Shown here: piece by piece, positions 27,201-35,380 of the stretch
How positions within the stretch are numbered: position 1 is the first letter of the stretch
Layout of the letters: every line of letters starts with the position of its first letter
DNA from: JAIEPW01 sp964471915
Lineage (GTDB): Bacteria > Acidobacteriota > Terriglobia > Bryobacterales > Bryobacteraceae
Assembly: GCA_964471915.1 (NCBI GenBank)
Contig: CAYYID010000006.1
Location: 62,001-126,000 of the forward strand
Direction: 5' to 3'
Length of the DNA: 64,000 bases
Made by a program: the position numbers and the translations under genes
Notes under the pieces: model-generated
Told to the model about the DNA's origin: nothing
Database searches by the model: none
Seen by the model: only the letters and a program-made list of their open reading frames with translations

Positions 27201-27487
27201 GTGGCAAGTTCCACAACGGCCGTCCGGGTGGTCCGCGCGAAGCCCTGAGCCTCCGCGATCACCGTGTAGGTGCCGAGCGGCAGGAAGGTGAACTGGTAGT
27301 AGCCCTCGTTATTGGTGAGAGACTCGCGCGACAGGCCGGTCTCGGTGTTCTTGGCCGTGATCTTGGCTCCCGCGAGGGCGGCGCCAGAGGGATCCGTGAC
27401 GCGGCCCTCCAACGATCCCGTGACAGTCTGCGCGGCCAGGCCAGAAGCCAGCAGCAGGAACAGGGCACAACGGCGGACAAAAATCAT
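24209..27487 (-). CDS. Oar-type TonB-dependent receptor with carboxypeptidase-regulatory-like domain
   Basis: A 1092-residue outer-membrane receptor. The signal peptide is MIFVRRCALFLLLASGLAAQ. The regulatory-like beta-sandwich spans about residues 22-105 (GSLEGRVTDPSGAALAGAKI, YYQFTFLPLGTYTVIAEAQG). The plug is at about 115-240 (RNILSLVEQMAG, FQIDGVNNDDSSEG, EFGRAGGAVVLVQTKSGTNK). The barrel ends with LALRYVF. I start at ATG 27485-27487 because GAGGGGGTG sits just upstream and the signal peptide follows at once; earlier in-frame starts add a non-secretory leader. The substrate is unknown. It lies convergent with ftsK and divergent from the 27594 gene. Confidence 0.92.
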   Translation of the reverse strand: MIFVRRCALFLLLASGLAAQTVTGSLEGRVTDPSGAALAGAKITAKNTETGLSRESLTNNEGYYQFTFLPLGTYTVIAEAQGFARTTRTAVVELATVRAANFELKLSSVATEVTVSADANLIDTARGEVRNSLDERVIEDRPLPSRNILSLVEQMAGFQSSSAFGGVNNPTLSSGSYVSFNGTGSRSASFQIDGVNNDDSSEGTSRQNVNVSSIKEFQVLTNAYSAEFGRAGGAVVLVQTKSGTNKWHGDAYEFLQNDKLNSNSFVNNALGRNAIGDLVAPRPQIRRNQFGGTLGGPILQNKLFFFVNGEATQLRQYTTIRRFIFLPTDRLQVGECKLCLNPAEHPNLEADRRFLQGILDRFPKQLPNAPSICDRCFVATRPSDFPDRDYAAKLDWTASSRDTVALRYQYSRQRRDPGELIEGEVARQNNKQQNVGLTATHLFSPTFWGEFRFGLGLRTTTVNISGGNETPIVRINNPSPYTTTLLGNANQFPILRYQTDFQYVYNLSWIKGKHVIRAGVDFRRQWLDDRADTASRGLWTFAATGVAGTPTRYEGYENFFRGFVTSFQKGFGNFVVRNRAAEFNQYIQDDYRVTRNLTLNFGLRYEYVLAPNEVDNLISYGYSNYGGWQPRFGFAYVPSFKDGWLGRVFANQQTAIRGGFGMFNNRVFGSLFSQRANLRATPPNGFVRSFDPTFNVGDPTNGFVYSPATPITGRIDFATVDKGLRLPWIYQWNLTIDRQLPGKFTASVGYNGTRGIGLLGFNTLNRARFPFTDPVTGILYDKIDPNLGNATPAPGFISLAQPRTNNRRPDPRYNGVTYITNNTWTYYHSMRVELRQRFRAGLHWSVNYAWSKSIDTASDPFFEADPITEFDGPASQRALSALHQAHRMNLNYSYELPWFKKGRDWKRQVLGGWKFSGNNTFATGNPFTVTAGYDVNADGVANDRPILLDQSLYGRSVDNGRQDPATGRIISTLQFPASGFYPNLTTPLASRFFDPGGSGKGSVGRNVFFGQGIKFWDIALEKNWSFFEGHKLLFRAEMYNATNTPRWALPVRGLQTATFGTIASTFNPQNFVGASRSDDTSRVVQLALRYVF

Positions 27488-27515
27488 GGAGTCACCCCCT
27501 CGGTAAATTACGGCC

Positions 27516-27521
27516 ATTATA
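27516..27521 (-). promoter_or_regulatory. Probable -10 box for the 24209-27487 receptor gene
   Basis: A perfect TATAAT (minus strand, 27521-27516) lies 28 bp upstream of the start codon at 27487. The -35 region about 17 nt further upstream (ACCGGTTACGG area) has no good TTGACA match, so promoter strength is uncertain or activator-dependent. Confidence 0.5.
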
Positions 27522-27593
27522 TGACTTCTGCCGTAACCGGTTGCGCGCCCGGCGCGTACAACAGCTAGACTGATGGTCAGAGGAGAAATCCCG

Positions 27594-28394
27594 ATGTTGC
27601 CGCGCACCGTCCTGCCACTGTTTTCCGTATTCCTGCTGGCTGCGCAGGAACCGGCGACGACGCCTGCCGAAGCTACCCCCAAGTACCTCGTCGAGACCGG
27701 CACGAAGATCCCGCTCAGCCTGCTGAATTCCGTGTCGACGCGCACGGCGGTGGCCGGGGACCGGCTGTACCTCGAGACGACGTTCCCGATCCTGGTGGGC
27801 GGGCGGATCGTGATCCCGCCGGGCAGCTACGTCGCGGGCACGGTGACCGGCGTGAGGCGCGCCGGCCGCGTCAAGGGCCGGGCAGAGATGATGGTGCGCT
27901 TCGACTCGCTGACCTTGCCGAACGGCGTCACCCGGGATTTCCGGGCGACGATCTCGAATCTCGACGGGCGCGCGGCGGAGACGCTACAGCGCGACGAAGG
28001 GGTCATCAAGGGCGAGTCCGACAAGGGCGGCGACGCGGGCAAAATCGCGGGCGGCGCCACGGCGGGAGCCGGAGTCGGCAGCCTGGGCGGCTGGGCCGCC
28101 GGCCGGCCGCTGACGGGCGCGGGAATCGGCGCGGCTGCCGGTGCCGCCGCCGGGCTGGTTGGCGTGCTGCTCACCCGCGGTCCTGACGCGGTGCTGGCCA
28201 AGGGATCCTCGGTGGAGATGGTGCTCGACCGTAACGTCGAGTTTGCGGCGGCCGAGTTGGATTTCTCCGGCGCGCCGGTCCCCGGACGCCGGCTCTCGGA
28301 TTCCGGCGGCGGCCCGCTCCCCGGCGTGCGCGATCAGAAAAAGACGGGCGGCGTACCGGTGCCCGGCTGGCCGGGCTCGCGGCGTCCGAACTGA
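27594..28394 (+). CDS. Secreted glycine-rich hypothetical protein
   Basis: A 266-residue exported protein with signal peptide (LPRTVLPLFSVFLLAAQEP). The first half resembles a beta-barrel domain found in conjugation/TrbI-like C-termini and in many acidobacterial proteins: KIPLSLLNSVSTR, GDRLYLETTFPILVGGRIVIPPGSYVAGTV. A glycine/alanine-rich stretch (AGGATAGAGVGSLGGWAAG, then AGAAAGLVGVLL) follows and resembles glycine-zipper membrane-associating sequence. The tail is Pro/Gly-rich. The start ATG 27594 has AGGAGA at 27580-27585, 8 nt upstream. The function is not known. Confidence 0.75.
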   Translation: MLPRTVLPLFSVFLLAAQEPATTPAEATPKYLVETGTKIPLSLLNSVSTRTAVAGDRLYLETTFPILVGGRIVIPPGSYVAGTVTGVRRAGRVKGRAEMMVRFDSLTLPNGVTRDFRATISNLDGRAAETLQRDEGVIKGESDKGGDAGKIAGGATAGAGVGSLGGWAAGRPLTGAGIGAAAGAAAGLVGVLLTRGPDAVLAKGSSVEMVLDRNVEFAAAELDFSGAPVPGRRLSDSGGGPLPGVRDQKKTGGVPVPGWPGSRRPN

Positions 28395-28466
28395 CGGGAT
28401 CCTCCGACGGCCCGAACTCCGCGGCGCGGGCGGTTGCAAATCTGTTACAACTGCTAGTCACCCAAA

Positions 28467-29816
28467 GTGTGGAGACTCCTGCTGGGGCTCGCGGCCTGGT
28501 TGTTGCTGGCCGGCGACTCCGTGATCCGGTTCAGTGACGACGGCGGCTGGTGCTGGTTTCAGGACCCGCGTGCGATGGTCATGGACGGCAAGCTCCTGAT
28601 CGGAACCGTCGCCGCCGGACGCCTCGATCCGCGGCGGCGCGGCGATCTGGAAGTCATCGCCTATGATCTCGCCACGGGCGTCACCCGGCGGCACACCCTG
28701 CTCCATACCGAGGACCCGGCGCTGAAGACGCGCTGGATGGACGACCACAACTCACCCGTCTTCTGGTTGCGGCCGGACGGCCGGATTCTGACGGCGTTTT
28801 CGCAGCACCACCTGGATGGCAACATCCACTTCCGGATCTCCCGCAAGCCGCACGACCCGAGCGCCTGGGACGATCTCCGCGTCTTTGCCCCCAGCCCGAC
28901 CTCGCTTGTAACCTATTCGAACCTGATCTCGCTCCGCGCCGAGGGCCGCCTGTATGACTTCTTCCGGGGCCTGCACGGCAGCTTCAAGCCGTCGTACGCC
29001 TACTCGGACGACGCCGGCGAGAGTTGGCAGGCCGGCAACGTTGTCGTCGACATGCCGGCCACGATCCCGCAGCGGCCGTACGCGAAATACGCCTCCGACG
29101 GCAACGGCACGATTCATATCGCCTACACCGAAGGCCACCCCCGGGAGTTCGTCACCAGCCTCTACCACGCCTACTACCGGGGCGGAAAGCTGCACCGGTC
29201 CGACGGCACGGCAATCGGAAGGCTGGCGGAGGGGTTGCAAGCGCCCGCCGAAGGGACCCGCGTGTTCGCGGGAAACGCCGGGAACCGCGCCTGGATCAGC
29301 GACCTGCGGATCGACGGAACCGGTCGTCCGTACCTGGCGTTTTCCGTGCGCAAGGGCACCGGCGAGGACCATCGCTACCATCTCGCGCGGTGGAACGGCT
29401 CCCGCTGGATCGATACGGAAGTCGCCTACGCGGGCAGCAAGCTCTACGCCGGCGAAGAGGATTACACCGGGCTCCCGTGTCTCGATCCGCACGATCCGGC
29501 GGTGCTGTACATCTCGACCAACGCGGATCCGGTGACCGGTAAGCCCCTGATCAGCGCGGCGGACCGCCGGCGGCACTGGGAGATCTTCGCCGGCGCCCGC
29601 GATCGCTCCGGGCGCTGGACGTGGCGGGCGGTCACGAGAAACTCTACCGCGGACAACCTGCGTCCGATGATGCCCGTGTGGCCCGGAGACCGGCGCGCCC
29701 TGTTGTGGCTGCGGGGAACGATGAGGAGCTACCAGGACTACAGCTTCGAGGTGGTGGGGCGGATCGAACCGCGGGTCACCCCCAAACCGGGGCGGGTTCC
29801 CGGTCCAAAAAGTTAA
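28467..29816 (+). CDS. BNR_4 family secreted beta-propeller protein
   Basis: A 449-residue protein starting at GTG 28467 with a hydrophobic signal sequence (MWRLLLGLAAWLLLAG). The domain is the BNR_4 propeller seen in putative sialidase-like and polysaccharide-lyase-like proteins. It contains the opening DDGGWCWFQDPRAMV, DDHNSPVFWLRPDGRILTAF, Asp-box-like SDDAGESWQAG, and later TRNSTADNLRPMMPVW. Members act on carbohydrates in the periplasm or outside the cell, but the exact substrate and reaction cannot be read from sequence. It is followed closely by an S41-type protease gene on the same strand (34 bp), so the two may be cotranscribed. Confidence 0.85.
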   Translation: MWRLLLGLAAWLLLAGDSVIRFSDDGGWCWFQDPRAMVMDGKLLIGTVAAGRLDPRRRGDLEVIAYDLATGVTRRHTLLHTEDPALKTRWMDDHNSPVFWLRPDGRILTAFSQHHLDGNIHFRISRKPHDPSAWDDLRVFAPSPTSLVTYSNLISLRAEGRLYDFFRGLHGSFKPSYAYSDDAGESWQAGNVVVDMPATIPQRPYAKYASDGNGTIHIAYTEGHPREFVTSLYHAYYRGGKLHRSDGTAIGRLAEGLQAPAEGTRVFAGNAGNRAWISDLRIDGTGRPYLAFSVRKGTGEDHRYHLARWNGSRWIDTEVAYAGSKLYAGEEDYTGLPCLDPHDPAVLYISTNADPVTGKPLISAADRRRHWEIFAGARDRSGRWTWRAVTRNSTADNLRPMMPVWPGDRRALLWLRGTMRSYQDYSFEVVGRIEPRVTPKPGRVPGPKS

Positions 29817-29850
29817 GACACGCGACGGGCACTTGCACGTATCACTTGCT

Positions 29851-31251
29851 ATGGCGCTCCGCTACATTCCCCTTCTCTTCGCTGCCGGCTGTGCTCTGGC
29901 GGCCGACGCGACCTTCGCCCCGAAGGACCTGGCGGCCGACCTCGCGGTGGCCCGCCAGGCCCTGGAAGAAGGGCACTCGGGGATCTATCGGTACACACCC
30001 AAGGCCGAACTGGACCGCGCCTTCGACCGCGCGGCCGGGCAGCTCACGCGGCCGATGAGCGTGCTGGAGTTCTACCGTGTGTTGGCTCCCGTGGTGGCGC
30101 TGGTGCGCTGTGGGCACACGAACACCGGCCTGCCCCGCGAACTCGAGAAGGAGATGCAGGCCTCGCTGCGGCTGCTGCCTTTCGAACTCGAGGTGCATGA
30201 AGGGCGGGTCTTCATCGTTAAGGACCATTCCGGTAACGGGATCGCCGGGGCGGAAATCCTCGGGATCAACGGGCGTAAGACCCGCGACGTTTTTGCGGTA
30301 CTCGACCGCGCCATGCCGATCGATGGCCGCAATCCGGGCGGACGCGCCGGACGTCTGGCGCGGGGCGGATTCGTCCGCGGGTTGACTCCGCTCGCGGACG
30401 TGGCGGCGCCCTTCCGGGTGGACTACCGGCTGGACGGGGGGCGGAAAACGGTGTCGCATGCGGGGATGCTGGAGGCCGAGCGCTCGAAGCTGACTGCGGA
30501 TCCGCCGCGGCCCGTCGCGGAACTCGAGTTCGTCGAGGACGGACGCGTAGCCGTCATCACCATCCGGAGCTTCGGCGGCTTCGCGGACCGGGAGCGCAAG
30601 GTGCGGCTGGACGGGTGGATGAACGATGCGTTCGGCGAGGTCCTGAAGCGCGGGTCCCACGGCCTGGTGCTCGACGTCCGCGGCAACGGCGGAGGCCAGG
30701 ACGCGCTCGGCAAGCTGCTGTACGCGCACCTCACGGACCGCGAATTCCAGTACTACGACGATCTGGTGGTGAATGCCCGCACATTCCGGTTCGCGCCGTA
30801 CCTCGAGTCCCCGGTGGAGATCCCGGAGAACCGCGTGAAGCCCCGGGAAGGCGGCGGTTTCCACGCCCTGGGGCATCCCAATCTCGGGGTTCAGAAGCCG
30901 GCGGCGCCCCACTTCGCGGGAAAGGTGGTGGCGCTGGCCGACCGCATGAGCTTCTCGGCGACGGGCGAGTTCCTGACGGCGTTCTACAACGGGCGTCGCG
31001 GTCCTATAGTCGGTGAGGAGACTGGCGCGGCGTACCTGGGCAACACGTCCGGCATGACAGCGCTGGTGGCGCTGCCCCACACGAAGGTGCGTCTCTTCGT
31101 ACCGCTGATGACCTACTACTTGAGCCACACCCGAAAATCCCCGCCGGACCGGGGCGTCATGCCCGATGTCGCGATCCGAAACAGCGTCGCCGACCGTATC
31201 GCGGGACGGGATCCGATGCGGCAGCGCGCCGTCGAACTGGCGCGGCCGTAG
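29851..31251 (+). CDS. Secreted S41-family peptidase
   Basis: A 466-residue exported peptidase: signal peptide (LRYIPLLFAAGCALA), an N-terminal helical domain with a conserved-looking His in LVRCGHTNTG, a PDZ-like middle (GIAGAEILGINGRKT), and the S41 core VAVITIRSFGGF, GLVLDVRGNGGGQD, then ALADRMSFSATGEFLTAF with the nucleophile serine. The GH motif plus Ser fits tricorn/CPAF-type S41 enzymes, which use His-Ser rather than Ser-Lys; the Lys of CtpA-type enzymes is not evident. The start is taken at ATG 29851 rather than TTG 29833. It probably degrades peptides in the periplasm. Confidence 0.88.
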   Translation: MALRYIPLLFAAGCALAADATFAPKDLAADLAVARQALEEGHSGIYRYTPKAELDRAFDRAAGQLTRPMSVLEFYRVLAPVVALVRCGHTNTGLPRELEKEMQASLRLLPFELEVHEGRVFIVKDHSGNGIAGAEILGINGRKTRDVFAVLDRAMPIDGRNPGGRAGRLARGGFVRGLTPLADVAAPFRVDYRLDGGRKTVSHAGMLEAERSKLTADPPRPVAELEFVEDGRVAVITIRSFGGFADRERKVRLDGWMNDAFGEVLKRGSHGLVLDVRGNGGGQDALGKLLYAHLTDREFQYYDDLVVNARTFRFAPYLESPVEIPENRVKPREGGGFHALGHPNLGVQKPAAPHFAGKVVALADRMSFSATGEFLTAFYNGRRGPIVGEETGAAYLGNTSGMTALVALPHTKVRLFVPLMTYYLSHTRKSPPDRGVMPDVAIRNSVADRIAGRDPMRQRAVELARP

Positions 31252-31258
31252 GCGGGAC

Positions 31259-31879
31259 TTACTCGGCGAGCTTGCCGACGATCAGGATCGAAACCTTCAG
31301 GTCCCCGAACATCGTCTGGATCACCCAGTCGTGCTCGCCTTCCATGTGAATCGACCCCGCTTTCCAGGTCTGGTCTTCCTTCCAGAAGCTGAGCACCGCC
31401 GGGTGCGGCGTGCCGGACGCCTTCCGGCTGAGGTTGTACATCGCGTCGGCGTCGGCGGTCTTGTCCGGCGACTTGTCCACCTCCACGGGAGAGGCCACGA
31501 AGAAGTCGCGCTGCGGCGCTACGCCCTGGTGGTCGCCGTTGATCGGGAAGTTGCCGTAGCGCAGCGTGTACCAGCCCGGCTTCAGGCTCTGGCCGCGGCG
31601 ATCCGTCGTTTTGGCGAGGATCCGCAGCATGCCTACGAACGAACCCACCGGCAGCGTCGGGATGCTGATCGCCTGCTCGGTGGAGGGCGCTCCCGCCGGC
31701 GGCTTCGCCACCAGCCAGATCTCCGAATGTCCTGGAACGCGCAGCCCGTCCTTGGCCAGCAACTGTCCGAAGGCGGCGGGGATCTCCGCGGGCGGCGGGC
31801 CCGCGGGCTCCACCTTGTAGTCTTCGGCGGCGGCCATCGGCAGGCACACGGCAAGCGGCAAGAGCAGACGCAGCATCAT
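31259..31879 (-). CDS. Secreted DUF2911-like hypothetical protein
   Basis: A 206-residue exported protein with signal peptide (MMLRLLLPLAVCLPMAAA). The body is beta-rich (SEIWLVAKPPAG, GSFVGMLRILAKTTDRRGQ, LKPGWYTLRYGNFPINGDHQG, FKEDQ-like strands, and FGDLKVSILIVGKLAE at the end), resembling the DUF2911 type common in Acidobacteria and Bacteroidetes. The function is unknown. It is convergent with the S41 gene with a 7-bp gap. Confidence 0.75.
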   Translation of the reverse strand: MMLRLLLPLAVCLPMAAAEDYKVEPAGPPPAEIPAAFGQLLAKDGLRVPGHSEIWLVAKPPAGAPSTEQAISIPTLPVGSFVGMLRILAKTTDRRGQSLKPGWYTLRYGNFPINGDHQGVAPQRDFFVASPVEVDKSPDKTADADAMYNLSRKASGTPHPAVLSFWKEDQTWKAGSIHMEGEHDWVIQTMFGDLKVSILIVGKLAE

Positions 31880-31922
31880 TCTGATTCTATGATGCTTTCC
31901 GGGACGGGCCGGTGACAGGAAA

Positions 31923-32390
31923 TCACCATCCGGCCGAACCGGCGCCGCCCTTGAACGGGCCCTCGATCTCCGCCGTGATCCAGCCGCCGTAGAAATCGCC
32001 CGGCTGGGGCGTCACGCGCTCGTCGTCGAGGTAGCAGGCTTCGGCGCGGCTTGGATAGAAGGACAGGTACCCCGCGATCGCCGCGAAAGCCGGCACGGGC
32101 TGGGCGTAGCACCAGGCCGCCTGCTCCTCTCGCTTCCCTCCCACGGCGATGGTCCAGTAGCTCGCCGCGCCCTTCCATTCACAGAACGACCGGCCCGGGG
32201 CGGCTTCCAGAAACTCGATCCGGATATCCTCGGGCGGGAAGTAGATCGCTGGGGGATGACTGGTTTCCAGCACCCGGACGGCCCGTGTCGAGTCCGCAAT
32301 GGTTTCGCCGCCGAATATCACCCGGGCGCGGCGGAGGCACGGCTCGATGCGCGGCGGACGCGGATAGTCCCACACCGACTCTTTCTTCAT
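31923..32390 (-). CDS. DUF427 domain-containing protein
   Basis: A 155-residue soluble protein of the DUF427 family. Typical features are ARVIFGGETIADSTRAVRVLE at about residues 22-42 (in two blocks), PPAIYFPPEDIRIEFLE, and the pair CEWKGAASYW, followed by a short C-terminal strand and DDERVTPQPGDFYGGWI. DUF427 proteins are small beta proteins of unclear role. The start ATG 32388-32390 overlaps the hemH stop by 4 nt (ATGA), so it is translationally coupled to ferrochelatase, which could point to a haem-linked job; that is inference only. Confidence 0.88.
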   Translation of the reverse strand: MKKESVWDYPRPPRIEPCLRRARVIFGGETIADSTRAVRVLETSHPPAIYFPPEDIRIEFLEAAPGRSFCEWKGAASYWTIAVGGKREEQAAWCYAQPVPAFAAIAGYLSFYPSRAEACYLDDERVTPQPGDFYGGWITAEIEGPFKGGAGSAGW

Positions 32391-33412
32391 GCAGGCCGGG
32401 CTCCAGGCCGGACGGGCGTAGGGCAACACGTGGCAGCGCAGACGTCGGCGGACGGACCCAGTACTCCGAGAGCCTGCCGCTCCGCTCCGGCGGTGCGTTC
32501 GAGGACCAGCTCCCGAATCATCCGCACGAACTTCGGGTGAGCGCCGGCGGTTCCCGCCCGCACCAGGTTCAGGCCGATCTCTCGGGAAAGCTCGGCGGCT
32601 TCGGTGTCGAGGTCGTAGAGAACCTCCATGTGGTCCGAGATGAACCCGAGCGGCGTCACCACCGCGTCGGTGGCTCCGGCGGCGCGGGCGGCGCGCAGCG
32701 CGTCGCCGATATCCGGCTCCAGCCAGGGCTGCGTGGGCGGACCGGAACGGCTTTGGTACACCAGTTCCCAGGCGGAGACTCCCGCGCCTTCCGAAACCAG
32801 GCGGCACGCCTCCTGCAACTGCCTCACGTAGGGACCGGACTCCGCCATCGACACCGGCACACTGTGGGCGGTGTAGTAGTGCCGCGCTTCCGCCCGGCGG
32901 TCTTCCGGGATCCGCGCCACGGCCTCGCGGACCCGCTCCGCCATCACCTCCACGAACAGCGGGTGGTTGTAGAAGTGCCGGATTTTCTCGAGCGCCGGCG
33001 CGTTCTCGAACTCCGTGGCGACGCCCGCCAGATCCTGGCGGTACTGGCGGCAGCCGGAGTAGCTGCCGAAGGCCGAAGTTGCAAACACCAGCGCCCGCCG
33101 CACCCCGTCGCGCTGCATCTCGCGCACGGTGTCCGCGAGCAGGGGATGCCAGTTGCGGTTGCCCCAATAAACCGGCAGTCGGGGTCCGTGGGCCGCCAGT
33201 TCCTGGCGCAGCGCCGCGATCAGCTCCCGGTTCTGGTCGTTGATCGGGCTCCGCCCGCCGAAATGGTAGTAGTGCTCGGCCACTTCGAGCATCCGTTCCC
33301 GGGGGACGTTCTTGCCCCTCAGGACGTTCTCCAGGAAGGGAATCACGTCGGGTTCCGCTTCCGGACCCCCGAAAGACAGAACCAGCAGCGCGTCGAAATC
33401 GGGTTGTGACAT
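32387..33412 (-). CDS. hemH: Ferrochelatase (probably coproporphyrin type) with Cys residues for a [2Fe-2S] cluster
   Basis: A 341-residue ferrochelatase inserting iron into (copro)porphyrin at the end of haem synthesis. It shows LLVLSFGGPEAEPDVIPFL at the N-terminus, the catalytic His in YYTAHSVPVSM, and the distal acidic motif GFISDHMEVLYDLDTEA. A cysteine in SYSGCRQYRQD and three near the C-terminus (DVCAATCCPTP) match the positions of [2Fe-2S] ligands known in actinobacterial ferrochelatases (GCRQYR plus three C-terminal Cys), although the C-terminal spacing differs. No other haem gene is adjacent. It is divergent from the six-gene operon starting at 33476, with 63 bp between the starts. 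Confidence 0.93.
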   Translation of the reverse strand: MSQPDFDALLVLSFGGPEAEPDVIPFLENVLRGKNVPRERMLEVAEHYYHFGGRSPINDQNRELIAALRQELAAHGPRLPVYWGNRNWHPLLADTVREMQRDGVRRALVFATSAFGSYSGCRQYRQDLAGVATEFENAPALEKIRHFYNHPLFVEVMAERVREAVARIPEDRRAEARHYYTAHSVPVSMAESGPYVRQLQEACRLVSEGAGVSAWELVYQSRSGPPTQPWLEPDIGDALRAARAAGATDAVVTPLGFISDHMEVLYDLDTEAAELSREIGLNLVRAGTAGAHPKFVRMIRELVLERTAGAERQALGVLGPSADVCAATCCPTPVRPGARPA

Positions 33413-33475
33413 GCGGGAACTCGCGGGGACGCCAAGGCGTCCAAATCACCAAGGTAGCAAGTTATAGTGAGGGAC

Positions 33476-35380
33476 ATGGCGCGCAAGCGCGTGTGGCTCG
33501 CAGTCGGAATCGCGGTGGCGGCGGGAGCCGCGTGGTTCGCCATGGCGGCGGTTTCGCGAGCCCGGCATGCCGAGAGCGCGGCGCGCGAAGCCGTGGAAAG
33601 CGCCGGCCGCTTCGCGGCTCCGGCGCGCGAACTGGACCGGCGGATCCCCCAAGGCTGGGACCTGCTTACCGCCCGCGGCGGCTTCACCGACTTCGCGATG
33701 CTCGGCGGAAAGATCGTTCTGGCGTCGGCGGGCGGGCTCGAGGTCCGCACGGCGGACGGGACGCTGCTGGCGCGTTATCGCGCGGGCGGGGAACTGCCGC
33801 CGGCCCGGCTGACGCGCCTCGCGCTCAGGGCGCCGCGCGAGCTGTGGATCGCCACGCAGGGCGCCGGCCTCCTGCTCTTCGATGGCCGGAGCTTCCGGCA
33901 GGTGCTGCCCCGCGATGCCCGGCAGGCCAAGGTGTCCGCGCTGCTGCCGCTGCCGAACGGCCGCTTGCTGCTCGGCACCGACGACGCCGGAGTCTTCGCC
34001 TACGACGGCGCGGATTGGACCCGCTTCCACGATGCCCTGGCGGGAATCCCGGTCACCGACCTCGCCGGCGACGAAGGCGACCTGTGGATCGCCACCCGGG
34101 ATCGCGGCCTGCTGCGCTGGCGCGCCGGAGCCCTGACCACCATCGGCACGAAAGACGGGCTGCCAGACCGGCAGGTCCTGGCGCTGGCGGTCCGCGGCGC
34201 GAGCGTCTATGCCGGCACGCCGCTCGGAGCCGCCGAATTGCGCGACGGCAAGGTCGCCCGCCGGATCGCCGAAGGGCACTTCGCTCAGGCCGTCGAAACC
34301 AGCCCGGGGCAGGTGTGGATCGGGACGCTCGAAGAGGGTCTGGTGACGGCGAACCTGACCGCCTCGGCGGGCAGGGTGCGCGCGCCGCGTTCGACTTGGT
34401 GCACGGACTGCGCGGTGCGGCGGCTGCGCGTCGAGGGCGGGGAACTGCTGGCGCTTTCGGCCGACCGCCTGGCGCGCGTGTCGGAAGGCCGCGCCGAAAC
34501 GATCGTCGAGGCGGCGCCCGGCGCGCTCGCCGACGGCAACGTTTCCGCGCTGGCCCTGGACGCTGCGGGCCGCCTGTGGGTCGGTTACTTCGATCGCGGC
34601 CTCGAGATCGCCGAGCCGGGGTTCAGCCGCACCCGGCACTTTGAGCGGGACCCGGTGTATTGCGTGAACCGCATCGTGCCCACCGAGTCCGGCGCGCTGG
34701 TGGCGACGGCGAACGGCCTCGCGCTGTTCGATGCCGCCGGCGCGCTGCAGCGCGTGCTCACCCGTGCGGACGGACTGATTGCGAACCACGTCACCGATGT
34801 GCTCGCGGCCCCCGGCGGCGCGCTGACCATCGCCACGCCCGCCGGCGTCACGTTTCTGGGCCGCGGCGGCGCGGCCAGCCTCTATGCCTTCCATGGCCTG
34901 GTGAACAATCACGTCTACGCGCTCGCGTCCCGCGAGGGCCGCACCGCCGCCGGCACGCTCGGCGGCCTTTCCACCATTGACGCCGGCCGCGTCACGGCGA
35001 GCTACACCACGGCGAACTCGAACCTCGGCCATAACTGGATCACCGCGCTGGCCCCCGACGGCGACGGCTGGGTGGCGGGCACGTACGGCGCGGGCGTGCT
35101 GCGCCTGGATCGCGACGGGCGCTGGCATGCGTCGCCGAACTGGCAGGGCAAGGGCGAAATCAATCCGAACGCGCTCCGCGTCACGCCCGACGCGATCTAC
35201 GCCGGCACGCTCGGCCAGGGCCTCGCGGTGTACCGCCGGTCCACGGGACGCTGGACGTTCTGGAAAGACAACTTGCCCTCGCTGTCGGTGACGGCGATCG
35301 AGCGCGCCGGAAGCAATCTCTACCTCGGAACCGACAACGGACTGGTGCGCGTTCCGGAGGCGCGCATTCTCGAACCATGA
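33476..35380 (+). CDS. Membrane-anchored two-component-type beta-propeller protein (operon gene 1)
   Basis: A 634-residue protein with a short basic N-terminus and one membrane helix (VWLAVGIAVAAGAAWFAMAAV, residues 5-25), then two propeller-like arrays of repeats. Each repeat resembles the sensor-propeller blade G-x-L-W-I-G-T-x-x-G-L: ELWIATQGAGLLLFDG, DLWIATRDRGLLRW, QVWIGTLEEGLVTANL, RLWVGYFDRGLEIAEP, AIYAGTLGQGLAVYRR, NLYLGTDNGLVRVP. These are Reg_prop-type blades known from hybrid two-component sensors, but no kinase or HTH domain follows. The gene probably senses or scaffolds in the periplasm. ATG 33476 is preceded by GTGAGGG. Its stop overlaps the next start by 4 nt. Confidence 0.82.
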   Translation: MARKRVWLAVGIAVAAGAAWFAMAAVSRARHAESAAREAVESAGRFAAPARELDRRIPQGWDLLTARGGFTDFAMLGGKIVLASAGGLEVRTADGTLLARYRAGGELPPARLTRLALRAPRELWIATQGAGLLLFDGRSFRQVLPRDARQAKVSALLPLPNGRLLLGTDDAGVFAYDGADWTRFHDALAGIPVTDLAGDEGDLWIATRDRGLLRWRAGALTTIGTKDGLPDRQVLALAVRGASVYAGTPLGAAELRDGKVARRIAEGHFAQAVETSPGQVWIGTLEEGLVTANLTASAGRVRAPRSTWCTDCAVRRLRVEGGELLALSADRLARVSEGRAETIVEAAPGALADGNVSALALDAAGRLWVGYFDRGLEIAEPGFSRTRHFERDPVYCVNRIVPTESGALVATANGLALFDAAGALQRVLTRADGLIANHVTDVLAAPGGALTIATPAGVTFLGRGGAASLYAFHGLVNNHVYALASREGRTAAGTLGGLSTIDAGRVTASYTTANSNLGHNWITALAPDGDGWVAGTYGAGVLRLDRDGRWHASPNWQGKGEINPNALRVTPDAIYAGTLGQGLAVYRRSTGRWTFWKDNLPSLSVTAIERAGSNLYLGTDNGLVRVPEARILEP

